From contig JBAZHV010000018.1 in the NCBI GenBank assembly GCA_041652155.1, positions 1 to 21,219 on the forward strand: a DNA stretch of 21,219 bases. The letters are read 5' to 3'. Position numbers and translations under genes: made by a program. Positions 14,376 through 21,020 of the stretch are shown piece after piece (the first letter of the stretch is position 1; every line of letters begins with the position of its first letter). The notes below the pieces were generated by a model. The model had not been told where the DNA came from and searched no databases. It was given only the letters and a program-made list of their open reading frames with translations. The stretch comes from CAIMDX01 sp041652155 (lineage in GTDB: Bacteria > Patescibacteriota > Minisyncoccia > Minisyncoccales > JAQTVQ01).

Positions 14376-14881
14376 ACAAAATAAAAATATCAGCTTTATC
14401 GGAAAGGTCTCTGGTCTCCGTCCAATTTTCGTTATTGATGGCTTTGGCCATCGTCGTTCCGCTTTTCCATTCGCAATACGTTACCGGTCCGATAGTGAAT
14501 GCCACCCTGTTTTTGGCCGCTATTTTGACAGGCTCCGCCGCCGCGCTTTTCATAGCGATGGTTCCGAGCGTTGTCGCGATGTCAACCGGGCTCTTGCCGG
14601 CGGTTCTGGCTCCGGCCATTCCTTTCATTATGTTGAGCAACGCGATATTGGTAGCCGTGTTCTATGCGTTGAGAAAAAAGAGTTACTGGCTGGCCGCGAT
14701 ATCCGCCGGTTTGGCCAAATTTATTTTCCTGTTCGGTTCCAGCCAGCTTGTCGTCGGTTTGATCCCCCAAAAACAAGCGGCGATGGCGGCGGCTTCGATG
14801 TTAAGCTATCCGCAACTGATAACCGCAATGATCGGGGCGGCCTTGGCTTGGGGAGTTTTGAAAGGAGCGAAGAAAATTTAG
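14372..14881 (+). CDS. Hydrogenase-linked ECF-S-like integral membrane protein
   Basis: 169 residues, five or six membrane helices (about 17-34, 39-57, 62-88, 94-115, 143-163). The stretch GPIVNATLFLAAILTGSAA (46-64) followed by LAPAIPFIMLSNAI (78-91) reads like the substrate-binding (S) components of energy-coupling-factor transporters; this is recognition by pattern and not certain. Its ATG overlaps the hydA stop (ATGA), so it is translationally coupled to hydA, and it ends the transcript before a strong terminator. I recall small membrane proteins of this sort labelled 'iron hydrogenase' in databases solely because of this position. Plausible roles are a membrane anchor for the otherwise soluble hydrogenase or uptake of something the enzyme needs. 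There is no ECF ATPase or T component nearby. Confidence 0.75.
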   Translation: MNKIKISALSERSLVSVQFSLLMALAIVVPLFHSQYVTGPIVNATLFLAAILTGSAAALFIAMVPSVVAMSTGLLPAVLAPAIPFIMLSNAILVAVFYALRKKSYWLAAISAGLAKFIFLFGSSQLVVGLIPQKQAAMAAASMLSYPQLITAMIGAALAWGVLKGAKKI

Positions 14882-14894
14882 TTTTTTGAATTTT

Positions 14895-14925
14895 AAAAGC
14901 CCTGTTGTAAACCAACAGGGCTTTT
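14895..14925. terminator. Terminator after the hydrogenase cluster
   Basis: A 13-bp perfect stem (AAAAGCCCTGTTG against CAACAGGGCTTTT), 5-nt loop, T-run on the plus strand and four T on the minus strand. It also lies directly after the stop of the small minus-strand ORF at 14930-15091, so it could serve both. Confidence 0.93.
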
Positions 14926-14929
14926 TGTT

Positions 14930-15091
14930 TTATTGACACCTTGCTCCAAGGCTATCTAAGGCTTGGGCGACGACAATAAAGGAAACGATCGTGGCAATTA
15001 TCGCCAGCGTAATAGCTATGGAGCGATAAGTCTTTATTTTTTTCTCGATTATCATATATGAATCTCCACTTGTCATATTTTTGCCCGCCAT
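14930..15091 (-). CDS. Small single-helix membrane protein, hypothetical
   Basis: A 53-residue minus-strand ORF. A polar N-terminus and a basic patch (EKKIKTYR, 16-23) precede one strong membrane helix (about 24-44, SIAITLAIIATIVSFIVV), then a short tail with one Cys. The basic-in, hydrophobic-helix layout and the shared terminator at its end support a real gene. Against it, there is no homology I recognise, no clear promoter and no Shine-Dalgarno. A second ATG at residue 6 and another at residue 13 are alternative starts. If real it is convergent with the hydrogenase operon. A 6-bp inverted repeat (CTGTTT/AAACAG, 15104-15119) lies just upstream of its start. Confidence 0.45.
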   Translation of the reverse strand: MAGKNMTSGDSYMIIEKKIKTYRSIAITLAIIATIVSFIVVAQALDSLGARCQ

Positions 15092-15143
15092 AGTTTCCAG
15101 AGCCTGTTTATCGAAACAGACAGTAAGAAATGGAAGGAGGACT

Positions 15144-15162
15144 ATTTAAAAGAGTTTTAAAT
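15144..15162. repeat. A/T inverted repeat
   Basis: ATTTAAAA (15144-15151) and TTTTAAAT (15155-15162) flank GAG: 8-bp perfect arms, 3-nt loop. It lies in the noncoding stretch 15092-15347. An AGGAGG at 15135-15140 nearby has no start codon at the right distance, so no gene is called on it. Confidence 0.5.
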
Positions 15163-15210
15163 ATATACCACGAAATATTTTAAAAGTCACGCAGCAGGAG
15201 CACCTTTATT

Positions 15211-15282
15211 TTCTGCAGAGATTAGATCTCTGCAGAATTATATCTCTGCAGAATTTCCCGCAGAGATCTAATCTCTGCGGGA
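15211..15282. repeat. Compound palindromic element (two 27-bp hairpins plus an extra arm)
   Basis: Hairpin 1: TTCTGCAGAGAT (15211-15222), loop TAG, ATCTCTGCAGAA (15226-15237). Then a lone extra arm ATCTCTGCAGAATT (15242-15255), a 16-bp-period direct repeat of hairpin 1's right arm. Hairpin 2: TCCCGCAGAGAT (15256-15267), loop CTA, ATCTCTGCGGGA (15271-15282). Both hairpins have 12-bp perfect arms, and their loops are reverse complements of each other. There is no T-run after either, so they are not terminators. An 11-bp match to the arm, TCTCTGCAGAA, also occurs inside the zinc-ribbon gene at 15391-15401. Confidence 0.9.
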
Positions 15283-15301
15283 GGGAATTCGATCTTGGCC
15301 C

Positions 15302-15335
15302 AAACAAAAACCCCGCTTTCGCGGGATTTTTGTTT
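15302..15335. terminator. Terminator for the zinc-ribbon gene (bidirectional)
   Basis: AAACAAAAA plus CCCGC (15302-15316) pairs with GCGGG plus TTTTTGTTT (15321-15335), with one C-A mismatch and a TTTC loop. It follows the minus-strand stop at 15348 by 12 bp and has T-runs on both strands. Confidence 0.85.
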
Positions 15336-15347
15336 CTAAGTATGAAA

Positions 15348-15551
15348 TTAGAAGCGGGATGGCCTTTCGGCTCTCTTTTTTCTCCAGCATTCTCTGCAGA
15401 AAATCGGTCTCTCTGGGTCTGGTTGAAAAGGCATCTCGGTGATGATCGCTCCGCATTCGGAACATTTCCATTCACCCTTTATCATAGGGCGCGGGGTAAA
15501 GCTCCTGCGGGGACCGTTGTCGTAATTTCTATTGTCTCCTCCAAATGACAT
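15348..15551 (-). CDS. CxxC-CxxC zinc-ribbon protein
   Basis: 67 residues. A polar, Arg/Asn/Gly-rich N-terminal tail (1-25, NRNYDNGPRRSF) is followed by a zinc ribbon with Cys30/Cys33 (WKCSECGAII) and Cys52/Cys55 (IFCRECWRKKR), separated by 18 residues including EMPFQPDPERPIF. Small proteins of this shape (CxxC, about 18 residues, FCRECW) are frequent in CPR and other bacteria and are thought to bind nucleic acid or partner proteins, but no role is established. It is a single-gene unit on the minus strand, with a good promoter about 100 bp upstream and its own terminator. The long leader could hold regulation, though nothing specific stands out in it. Confidence 0.85.
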   Translation of the reverse strand: MSFGGDNRNYDNGPRRSFTPRPMIKGEWKCSECGAIITEMPFQPDPERPIFCRECWRKKRAERPSRF

Positions 15552-15660
15552 GTTTTTTGAAAATAAATTTACTTTAGATTAAAACGACCTTTCTCTTTTT
15601 GCCGCCTTACTTAGTGCCCATTTGGGAGCAATATGCGATACGACTTTAAGAGTTTCATTC

Positions 15661-15689
15661 ATTATGAATTAAGGAGGGGGAAAAGTCAA
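15661..15689 (-). promoter_or_regulatory. Zinc-ribbon gene promoter
   Basis: On the minus strand, TTGACT (15684-15689) and CATAAT (15661-15666) with an exact 17-bp spacer. Each is a 5/6 match to the sigma70 boxes. Transcription would start near 15654, about 100 nt before the ATG. Confidence 0.7.
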
Positions 15690-15720
15690 ATACGGGCGCC
15701 TTATAAAAGAAAAACCTTTG

Positions 15721-15749
15721 TTTACATAGGCATTTAAATCGTATAGAAT
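15721..15749 (+). promoter_or_regulatory. Promoter of the macAB-PAP2-mltG run
   Basis: TTTACA (15721-15726) and TAGAAT (15744-15749) with an exact 17-bp spacer, each a 5/6 match. Transcription would start about 27 nt before the ATG at 15783. It is divergent from the zinc-ribbon promoter. Confidence 0.75.
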
Positions 15750-15782
15750 TAGAAACATAAAGATTTCAATATTTCCCTAATT

Positions 15783-17381
15783 ATGAACAAACAAACACTC
15801 GCCATTTCGGCCGCAGCCCTATTGATCGTTTCGGCAATAATCTGGCAAATTGTTTTCGCCAAAAAAGGGCAGGATATAAGCTGCGAAGAGGTCAAAAAAA
15901 CAAATATCAGCCAGGAAGTTTCTGTTTCCGGTACGGTAAAAAAGGGCGACGAAATAAGCTTGAGCTTCAGGACCGCCGGACAAATAAAAAATATCTATGT
16001 CAGCGAGGGCCAGGGAGTGGAAGCCGGAGAAAAATTGGCGGAATTGAACACCAGCCAATTATCCCTTCAGCTTCAGTCCGCTCAAGCCCAGCTTAAAACA
16101 GCCCAGGTCAATCTTAACAAGCTGGTAGCCGGAGCGAGAGCCGAAGATATCCAGCTGTATCAAACGGCTTTGGACAATGCTCAAACTTCTTACAATTCCG
16201 CCCTGCAGAGTTACAATGACGGCAAAGATCTTTTGGACGTAACGTTGGACAACCTTTATAGGGATTACTTGAACACGCTGACCGACGCCGACCTTAAAAT
16301 ATACAATGCCCAGGTTTTTGTGGACCAGAGTATCTATGCTTCCGACAGCCGGGATGTCGAGGCAGTGAGAGCGGAAAAAGATAAAATATCGCAGGCTTAT
16401 CAAAGCGAAAAAAATTCTTTGACCCAAGCGAAAGCCGATGGCGGATCTCAAAAGATAGACGATGCGATCGTGCAGTCGAAATCGGCGTTGGAAACAACTC
16501 GCAGTTCTCTGACCAGGATAAGCGAACTATGGGAAGTTCGTTCCAACGCCACCGCCGCGCAGAGAACGTCTTTGGACGGCCACAGAACTTATATCAGCAC
16601 CGCTTTGGCATCCGTCACATCGGCTCAAGGAGCCATAGCTTCGACCAAAGCCAGCAATCAATCAAGGAACAATACCGCTTTGGCCGCGGTTGCCGCCGCG
16701 GAGGGGCAATTGAAGGTCGCTAAAGAGAACCTGAACAAATTGGTGGCCGCGCCCCGCCAGGAAGACATTGACCTGGCTAACGCCCAGGTAACTCAAGCCC
16801 AGGCCCAGGTCGGCCTGTTGAGAACGCAGATAGACGATTCCGCGATAAAAGCTCCGGTTGCCGGCAAGATAGGGAAGATCGGCAAAAGGGAAGGAGAACA
16901 GGTTTTAAGCCAGGAGGTGGTGACCCTTATCCCGAATGATCCGTTTTTGGTGGAAGTTGATATACCGGAAGTTGATATCGGCAAAGTAAAATTGGGGGAT
17001 GCCTGCAGGATCGATCTGGACGCTTTCACCAGCGAACAATTCTCCGGAAACGTCATAGGAATAGATTCCGTTCAAACGGACATCGCCAGTGTGGTTTATT
17101 ACAGAACGAAAATAAGCTTGTCGGAGGGCAGCGAGAAGATAAGGACCGGCATGACCGCCAACGTGTCGATAGTCACCGCTTACAAAGAGGGCGCTCTGTC
17201 CGTTCCTCAAAGAGCTATCTATGAAAAAGACGGCAAGAAGTTCGTTAAGGTTTTGGAGAGCGATAACAAAATAAGAGAATCGGAAGTGCAGACAGGGATA
17301 AAGGGAGTGCAGGGAGAAGTGGAAATAATCTCGGGATTGAAAGAAGGAGAAAAAGCCGTAACCTTTATAAAAGGAGAATAG
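15783..17381 (+). CDS. macA: HlyD/MacA-type periplasmic adaptor with a long coiled-coil hairpin
   Basis: 532 residues, longer than MacA (about 370). It would link the MacB-type exporter to the cell exterior. An N-terminal anchor (about 7-25) leads to the first half of the lipoyl/barrel-sandwich domain (SGTVKKGDEISLSFRTAGQIKNIYV, from 49), then a long Ala/Gln-rich helical region (about 92-350), then the second lipoyl half (IKAPVAGKIGKIGKREGEQV), a beta-barrel (VDIPEVDIGKVKLGDACRIDLD) and a membrane-proximal domain (from about 475). The helical hairpin contains an internal repeat: LNKLVAGARAED (111-122) and LNKLVAAPRQED (317-328), marking the two ends of an insertion of about 200 residues. The longer hairpin suggests a longer reach. 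The next gene is the ATPase, after an 86-bp spacer with a TCGA repeat. Confidence 0.92.
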   Translation: MNKQTLAISAAALLIVSAIIWQIVFAKKGQDISCEEVKKTNISQEVSVSGTVKKGDEISLSFRTAGQIKNIYVSEGQGVEAGEKLAELNTSQLSLQLQSAQAQLKTAQVNLNKLVAGARAEDIQLYQTALDNAQTSYNSALQSYNDGKDLLDVTLDNLYRDYLNTLTDADLKIYNAQVFVDQSIYASDSRDVEAVRAEKDKISQAYQSEKNSLTQAKADGGSQKIDDAIVQSKSALETTRSSLTRISELWEVRSNATAAQRTSLDGHRTYISTALASVTSAQGAIASTKASNQSRNNTALAAVAAAEGQLKVAKENLNKLVAAPRQEDIDLANAQVTQAQAQVGLLRTQIDDSAIKAPVAGKIGKIGKREGEQVLSQEVVTLIPNDPFLVEVDIPEVDIGKVKLGDACRIDLDAFTSEQFSGNVIGIDSVQTDIASVVYYRTKISLSEGSEKIRTGMTANVSIVTAYKEGALSVPQRAIYEKDGKKFVKVLESDNKIRESEVQTGIKGVQGEVEIISGLKEGEKAVTFIKGE

Positions 17382-17426
17382 CGACCTTGAACGTCGAGGA
17401 TAGAGAATAGAATGTCGTCGCGACAC

Positions 17427-17454
17427 TCGACGCTCGACTTTCGACCTTCGAATA
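17427..17454 (+). repeat. Heptamer-periodic TCGA repeat, copy 2
   Basis: TCGA recurs at 17427, 17434, 17441 and 17448, an exact 7-bp period over four units. It contains GACTTTCGA (17436-17444), identical to copy 1. The whole spacer 17382-17467 between the adaptor and ATPase genes is related low-complexity sequence (also GTCGTCGCGAC just before). Confidence 0.8.
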
Positions 17455-17467
17455 GCGGCCTTGCTAC

Positions 17468-18181
17468 ATGCTAATTGAAATTAGAGATCTAAAAAAAGAA
17501 TACTGCAACGAATTCGTTTCAACCAACGTTTTAAAAGGAGTTTCTTTTGACATAAACGAGGGAGAATTCGTGGCCGTCGTAGGCCAATCCGGTTGCGGCA
17601 AATCCACTTTGATGCATATCTTGGGCCTTCTGGACAGGCCTACTTCCGGCACTTATAGCTTTGAGGGAAAAGATGCCAGCCTTATGACCGATGACGAGCT
17701 GGCCCGCTTGCGCAATAAAAAAATGGGGTTTGTTTTCCAATCGTTCAATCTTTTGGCTCGTACTTCCATTTTTGACAACGTAAAACTCCCCCTTACTTAC
17801 AGCGGCATCTCGGAGAAGAAGGGAGAAGAAATGGTAAAAAAAGCTCTTGAGAGCGTTGGCTTGGCCAACAAGATCAGAAATTTCCCAAACCAATTGTCCG
17901 GAGGAGAACAGCAGAGGGTGGCGATAGCCAGAGCTTTGATAAACCATCCGCCGGTGATCTTTGCCGACGAACCTACCGGCAATCTGGACAGCGTCTCGGG
18001 CCAGAACGTTTTGGAGATATTGCAAAAGCTTAACGAAGAAGGCCACACTGTTATTTTGGTGACCCATGAAAAATACACCGCGGAAATGGCGCAGAGAATA
18101 ATCCAACTGCAGGACGGAAGAATTATTTCCGACCAGAAAGTGACGGATCGAAGATCAGCTAAAAACGGTTTGATAAAATGA
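17468..18181 (+). CDS. macB: MacB/LolD-type ABC transporter ATPase
   Basis: 237 residues, the expected size of a stand-alone ATPase of the MacB/LolD/FtsE group. It powers mechanotransmission by the permease encoded next. Seen motifs: Walker A GQSGCGKST (39-47), Q-loop FQSFNLL (90-96, Gln91), signature LSGGEQQR (143-150), Walker B VIFADEPTGNLD (163-174, catalytic Glu168) and H-loop VTHE (198-201, His200). The short LLDRPTSG and RTSIFDNV stretches match the MacB subgroup. In E. coli MacB the ATPase and permease are fused; here they are separate genes that overlap by 4 bp (ATGA), the common arrangement in Gram-positives and CPR. It is the second gene of the exporter unit. Confidence 0.95.
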   Translation: MLIEIRDLKKEYCNEFVSTNVLKGVSFDINEGEFVAVVGQSGCGKSTLMHILGLLDRPTSGTYSFEGKDASLMTDDELARLRNKKMGFVFQSFNLLARTSIFDNVKLPLTYSGISEKKGEEMVKKALESVGLANKIRNFPNQLSGGEQQRVAIARALINHPPVIFADEPTGNLDSVSGQNVLEILQKLNEEGHTVILVTHEKYTAEMAQRIIQLQDGRIISDQKVTDRRSAKNGLIK

Positions 18182-19440
18182 AAATTCTGGAAGCTGTTAA
18201 AACTTCATACAAAAGCCTTAAGGCCAACAAAACTCGTTCGGCTTTGACAATGCTGGGCATCGTCATCGGCATTTCGGCCGTGGTTACCGTGGTTTCGATA
18301 GGCAACGGCGCCCAGGCTTTGATCATGGGCCAGTTCGCTTCCTTGGGATCGAACAATATTTTTATAGAACCGGGAGCATGGTCAAAAAGAATGGAAAGCG
18401 GCCAGGGTATGCAGTCGATGTTCGAAGAAATGGAGATCAAAACTTTGAAATATGAAGACGAGCTGGCGATAGAAAAAGACCCATTGGTTGCCAGGGCGGC
18501 ACCTTTGGTCATGGGCGTGGACAGGGCTGTTTATCAGGGAAACAATAAAAAGGTTACTTTTCTGGGGACCACTCCAACTATTTTTCAGATACAAAAAGCA
18601 GATATATATATCGGGAACGAGTTCACTTTTGAAGATGTGAAATCGATGAGCAGGGTCGCGGTGCTGGGATATAAAGTGAAAGAAGATCTTTTCGGCTCCG
18701 AAAATCCTATCGGAAAGACCATCAGGCTGAAAAATAATAATTTCAGGGTGGTCGGAGTGATGCAGGAACAGGGAATGCAGATGTTTATGAATTTGGACGA
18801 GGTCATTTACTTTCCGGTAACTACCGCCCAGAAGGTTTTGCTGGGCAAAGATTATCTGAACCAGATCCTCGTCCAAGCGGCCGATGAAAACAGGGTTGAT
18901 GAAGCGGTGGAAAGTATGCGTTCTACCATCAGGGAAAGGCATAATATCGACAATCCGGAGAAAGATCCGGCTAAAGATGATTTTAAAGTTGTCAGCCAAA
19001 AAGAAACAGCGGAAATTATGACTACGGTAACAAGCATCTTCACTCTCTTCTTATCCAGCGTGGCGGCCATTGCTTTACTGGTGGGCGGTATCGGGATCAT
19101 GAACATTATGCTTGTTTCCGTAACGGAGCGAACCAGGGAGATCGGTTTGAGAAAAGCGGTGGGGGCACGGAGATCGGACATATTGAAGCAATTTTTGATA
19201 GAATCGTTGATGCTGACTTTGTTCGGCGGGGTGATAGGGATAATAATGGGAATAATCTTCTCTTATTTGGCCAGCGTGGTTTTGAGTTTATCGTTGAGCA
19301 TTGTTTGGAAATTTGACCTTCCGTTGAATGCGATAGTAACGTCGTTTGTCGTGGCTACGGTTATCGGCTTGGTGTTCGGCATTTATCCGGCGCGCAAAGC
19401 CGCCAGTCTTAATCCGATAGAAGCATTAAGGTACGAATAA
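18178..19440 (+). CDS. MacB/FtsX-type ABC transporter permease
   Basis: 420 residues with the MacB topology: TM1 (about 21-43, ALTMLGIVIGISAVVTVVSIG), a large extracytoplasmic MacB-PCD domain (about 45-275), and three helices in the FtsX domain (about 285-308, 337-365 and 380-402). Family landmarks are NKTRSALTMLGIVIGI at the start, VGGIGIMNIMLVSVTERTREIGLRKAVGA (302-330) between TM2 and TM3, and the terminal YPARKAASLNPIEALRYE. With the adaptor and ATPase it forms a complete MacAB-like exporter that could move peptides, lipids or antibiotics outward. No outer-membrane partner (TolC) is encoded nearby, fitting a cell without a classical outer membrane. Its start overlaps the ATPase stop. Confidence 0.95.
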   Translation: MKILEAVKTSYKSLKANKTRSALTMLGIVIGISAVVTVVSIGNGAQALIMGQFASLGSNNIFIEPGAWSKRMESGQGMQSMFEEMEIKTLKYEDELAIEKDPLVARAAPLVMGVDRAVYQGNNKKVTFLGTTPTIFQIQKADIYIGNEFTFEDVKSMSRVAVLGYKVKEDLFGSENPIGKTIRLKNNNFRVVGVMQEQGMQMFMNLDEVIYFPVTTAQKVLLGKDYLNQILVQAADENRVDEAVESMRSTIRERHNIDNPEKDPAKDDFKVVSQKETAEIMTTVTSIFTLFLSSVAAIALLVGGIGIMNIMLVSVTERTREIGLRKAVGARRSDILKQFLIESLMLTLFGGVIGIIMGIIFSYLASVVLSLSLSIVWKFDLPLNAIVTSFVVATVIGLVFGIYPARKAASLNPIEALRYE

Positions 19441-19460
19441 TTTTTTAATCCAAATAACCT

Positions 19461-19913
19461 ATGGATTTTTGGCAACAACTATTAGCCAATCAGCCTTTTA
19501 TGGCTGGTTTTACGGGGTGGTTCTCCGCCCAGCTTATAAAAGTGATCGGTTCTTTTAACGAAGGTTTTTCCAAAAAGACCTTGAAGAAATTTGTGACCAC
19601 CGGAGGATTTCCCAGTTCTCATTCGGCTACGGTCGCGGCATTGGCCACCTCCTGTGGACTTAATTTCGGTTTCGATTCCGGGTACTTCGCTATCGCGGCC
19701 GCTTTGGCGGTGATCGTCGTTTATGATGCCTTTACCCTTCGTCTTGAGGCCGGCAAACAGGCCGCGGCTCTGAACCAGATCATCGACGATGTTTATGCGA
19801 ACAAAGGATTGCAATTTGATCGTTTGAAAGAGCTCATAGGACACACCCGCGTCGAGGCTTTTGTCGGATTTATTTTGGGAATAATGGTGGCCGTAGCTTT
19901 TTATACTTTTTAA
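19461..19913 (+). CDS. Divergent PAP2 family (DUF212) membrane phosphatase-like protein
   Basis: 150 residues, full length for the DUF212/divergent PAP2 family. Marks are KFVTTGGFPSSHSATVAALATSCG (43-66, carrying the SSHS phosphatase-like loop), VVYDAFTLRLEAGKQAAALN (86-105, with Asp89 and Arg94), and LKELIGHTRVEAFVGFILG (122-140). About four membrane helices. Members may act on lipid phosphates, but activity is not proved for the family. It follows the permease by 20 bp and precedes mltG by 47 bp, so it is likely part of the same transcript. Its neighbours suggest a link to wall or lipid-carrier metabolism. Confidence 0.88.
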   Translation: MDFWQQLLANQPFMAGFTGWFSAQLIKVIGSFNEGFSKKTLKKFVTTGGFPSSHSATVAALATSCGLNFGFDSGYFAIAAALAVIVVYDAFTLRLEAGKQAAALNQIIDDVYANKGLQFDRLKELIGHTRVEAFVGFILGIMVAVAFYTF

Positions 19914-19960
19914 TTTTTTGCGATCTGATCTTTCGAGATTTGATTATTTGAACATTGCGG

Positions 19961-20917
19961 ATGAAAAAAAGTTTTCTGACAATTTTTATTTTGTTTTTGG
20001 CAGCCGTTTTGGCGGTATTTTTATATGCCGTTTGGCAAGTTTTACCGATGCAATTAAGGGCTCCCAAGGAGCTGTTCGTCGTGTCAAAAAATTTCTCGGA
20101 GGCCGAGATCATCGGACAGCTAGCCAAAAAAGGATTTATAAAAAATGAAGAAGCTTTCAGGTGGGCTTTGAAACAGGAAGGAGGAGGGGGGAAGATCGTT
20201 CCGGGAGGATATTATATATCCAAAGGGATGTCCGCCATTTCTTTGGCCGAAATATTAGCCGCCCCTCCGGTCCAAAAATGGGTTACACTGCCGGAAGGAT
20301 TGAGAAAAGAGGAATCGGCCGACATTTTGCAAAAGGAACTGGGCTGGGACGACCGGCGAAGACAGGAATTTTTGGACAGTTCAAAAGAAGGATACGTTTT
20401 CCCGGAAACTTATTTGCTGGATGCCGGTTTGAGCGGAAAAGAGATATCCGGGATAATGTCCGATCAATTTAACGAGGAATTCAGCGATCAGTTCGAGAAA
20501 TACAGCGGAGGGCTTTCCCTCGAAGAGGTCGTTACCCTCGCTTCATTGGTCCAGAGAGAATCCCGCAACGCCAGGGAGATGCCTCTGGTGGCCGGAATAA
20601 TTTTAAACCGGCTGGGTTTGGATATGAAACTGGATATCGATGCGGCTCTCCAGTATCAGCTGGGCACATCAAAAGATTGGTGGCCGCAAATCTCATCGGC
20701 CGATAAATCGGTCGATTCCGGCTATAATACTTATTTAAGAAAAGGCTTGCCCGTTGCGCCTATCTGCGATCCGGGGATCGCGGCTTTGAACGCGGTTTTG
20801 CTTCCGCAGGAAAACGATTATTTATATTATCTGCACGATTCCAGCGGCGCGATCCACTGCGCCAAGACCTACCAGGAGCATTTAAGCAACATAAACAAAT
20901 ATTTGAGATCTCTTTGA
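19961..20917 (+). CDS. mltG: Endolytic murein transglycosylase MltG
   Basis: 318 residues from ATG 19961; an in-frame TTG six bases earlier is less likely. MltG cuts nascent glycan strands at the membrane and sets their length. One membrane helix (about 5-27) is followed by a LysM-like part (about 36-105, VVSKNFSEAEIIGQLAKKGFI), then the YceG catalytic domain: VTLPEGLRKEESADIL (108-123), EGYVFPETYLL (143-153), TLASLVQRES (192-201) with Glu200 as the expected catalytic acid (E. coli Glu218), AGIILNRLGLDMKLDIDAAL (211-230), YNTYLRKGLPVAPICDPG, and a C-terminal HCAKTYQEHLSN. All core motifs are present. Last gene of the exporter/wall run; no hairpin terminator is visible between it and the pilin gene. 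Confidence 0.95.
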   Translation: MKKSFLTIFILFLAAVLAVFLYAVWQVLPMQLRAPKELFVVSKNFSEAEIIGQLAKKGFIKNEEAFRWALKQEGGGGKIVPGGYYISKGMSAISLAEILAAPPVQKWVTLPEGLRKEESADILQKELGWDDRRRQEFLDSSKEGYVFPETYLLDAGLSGKEISGIMSDQFNEEFSDQFEKYSGGLSLEEVVTLASLVQRESRNAREMPLVAGIILNRLGLDMKLDIDAALQYQLGTSKDWWPQISSADKSVDSGYNTYLRKGLPVAPICDPGIAALNAVLLPQENDYLYYLHDSSGAIHCAKTYQEHLSNINKYLRSL

Positions 20918-21020
20918 AAAACTTTTTAACAGAGGGATACCATCATCTGCATAGGCGTCTCCATCTTTCAAGGGGTCTAGTTTCTGCGCGGGGGCGCATG
21001 GCATCTGTGGATTGTTTTAA

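Noticed and set aside
14933..14938. Perfect -35 box TTGACA after the hydrogenase terminator
   Set aside because: No acceptable -10 at 15-19 bp and no plus-strand gene for 800 bp; it is also inside the small minus-strand ORF.
15211..15282. Short CRISPR-like array
   Set aside because: The repeated arms are palindromic halves separated by 3 nt, with no spacers of regular 30-40 bp length and no cas genes.
15579..15662. A 27-codon minus-strand ORF ahead of the zinc-ribbon gene
   Set aside because: Its start codon overlaps the -10 box of the zinc-ribbon promoter, so it would not be fully transcribed from it; no other support.
18382..18999. A 205-codon minus-strand open frame opposite the MacB permease gene
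   Set aside because: Shadow of a well-supported gene; composition (His, Phe and Ile rich) is not protein-like.
20985..20998. GC-rich short palindrome TGCGC-GGGG-GCGCA as terminator of mltG
   Set aside because: Only 5-bp arms and no T-run after it; a terminator there cannot be supported.
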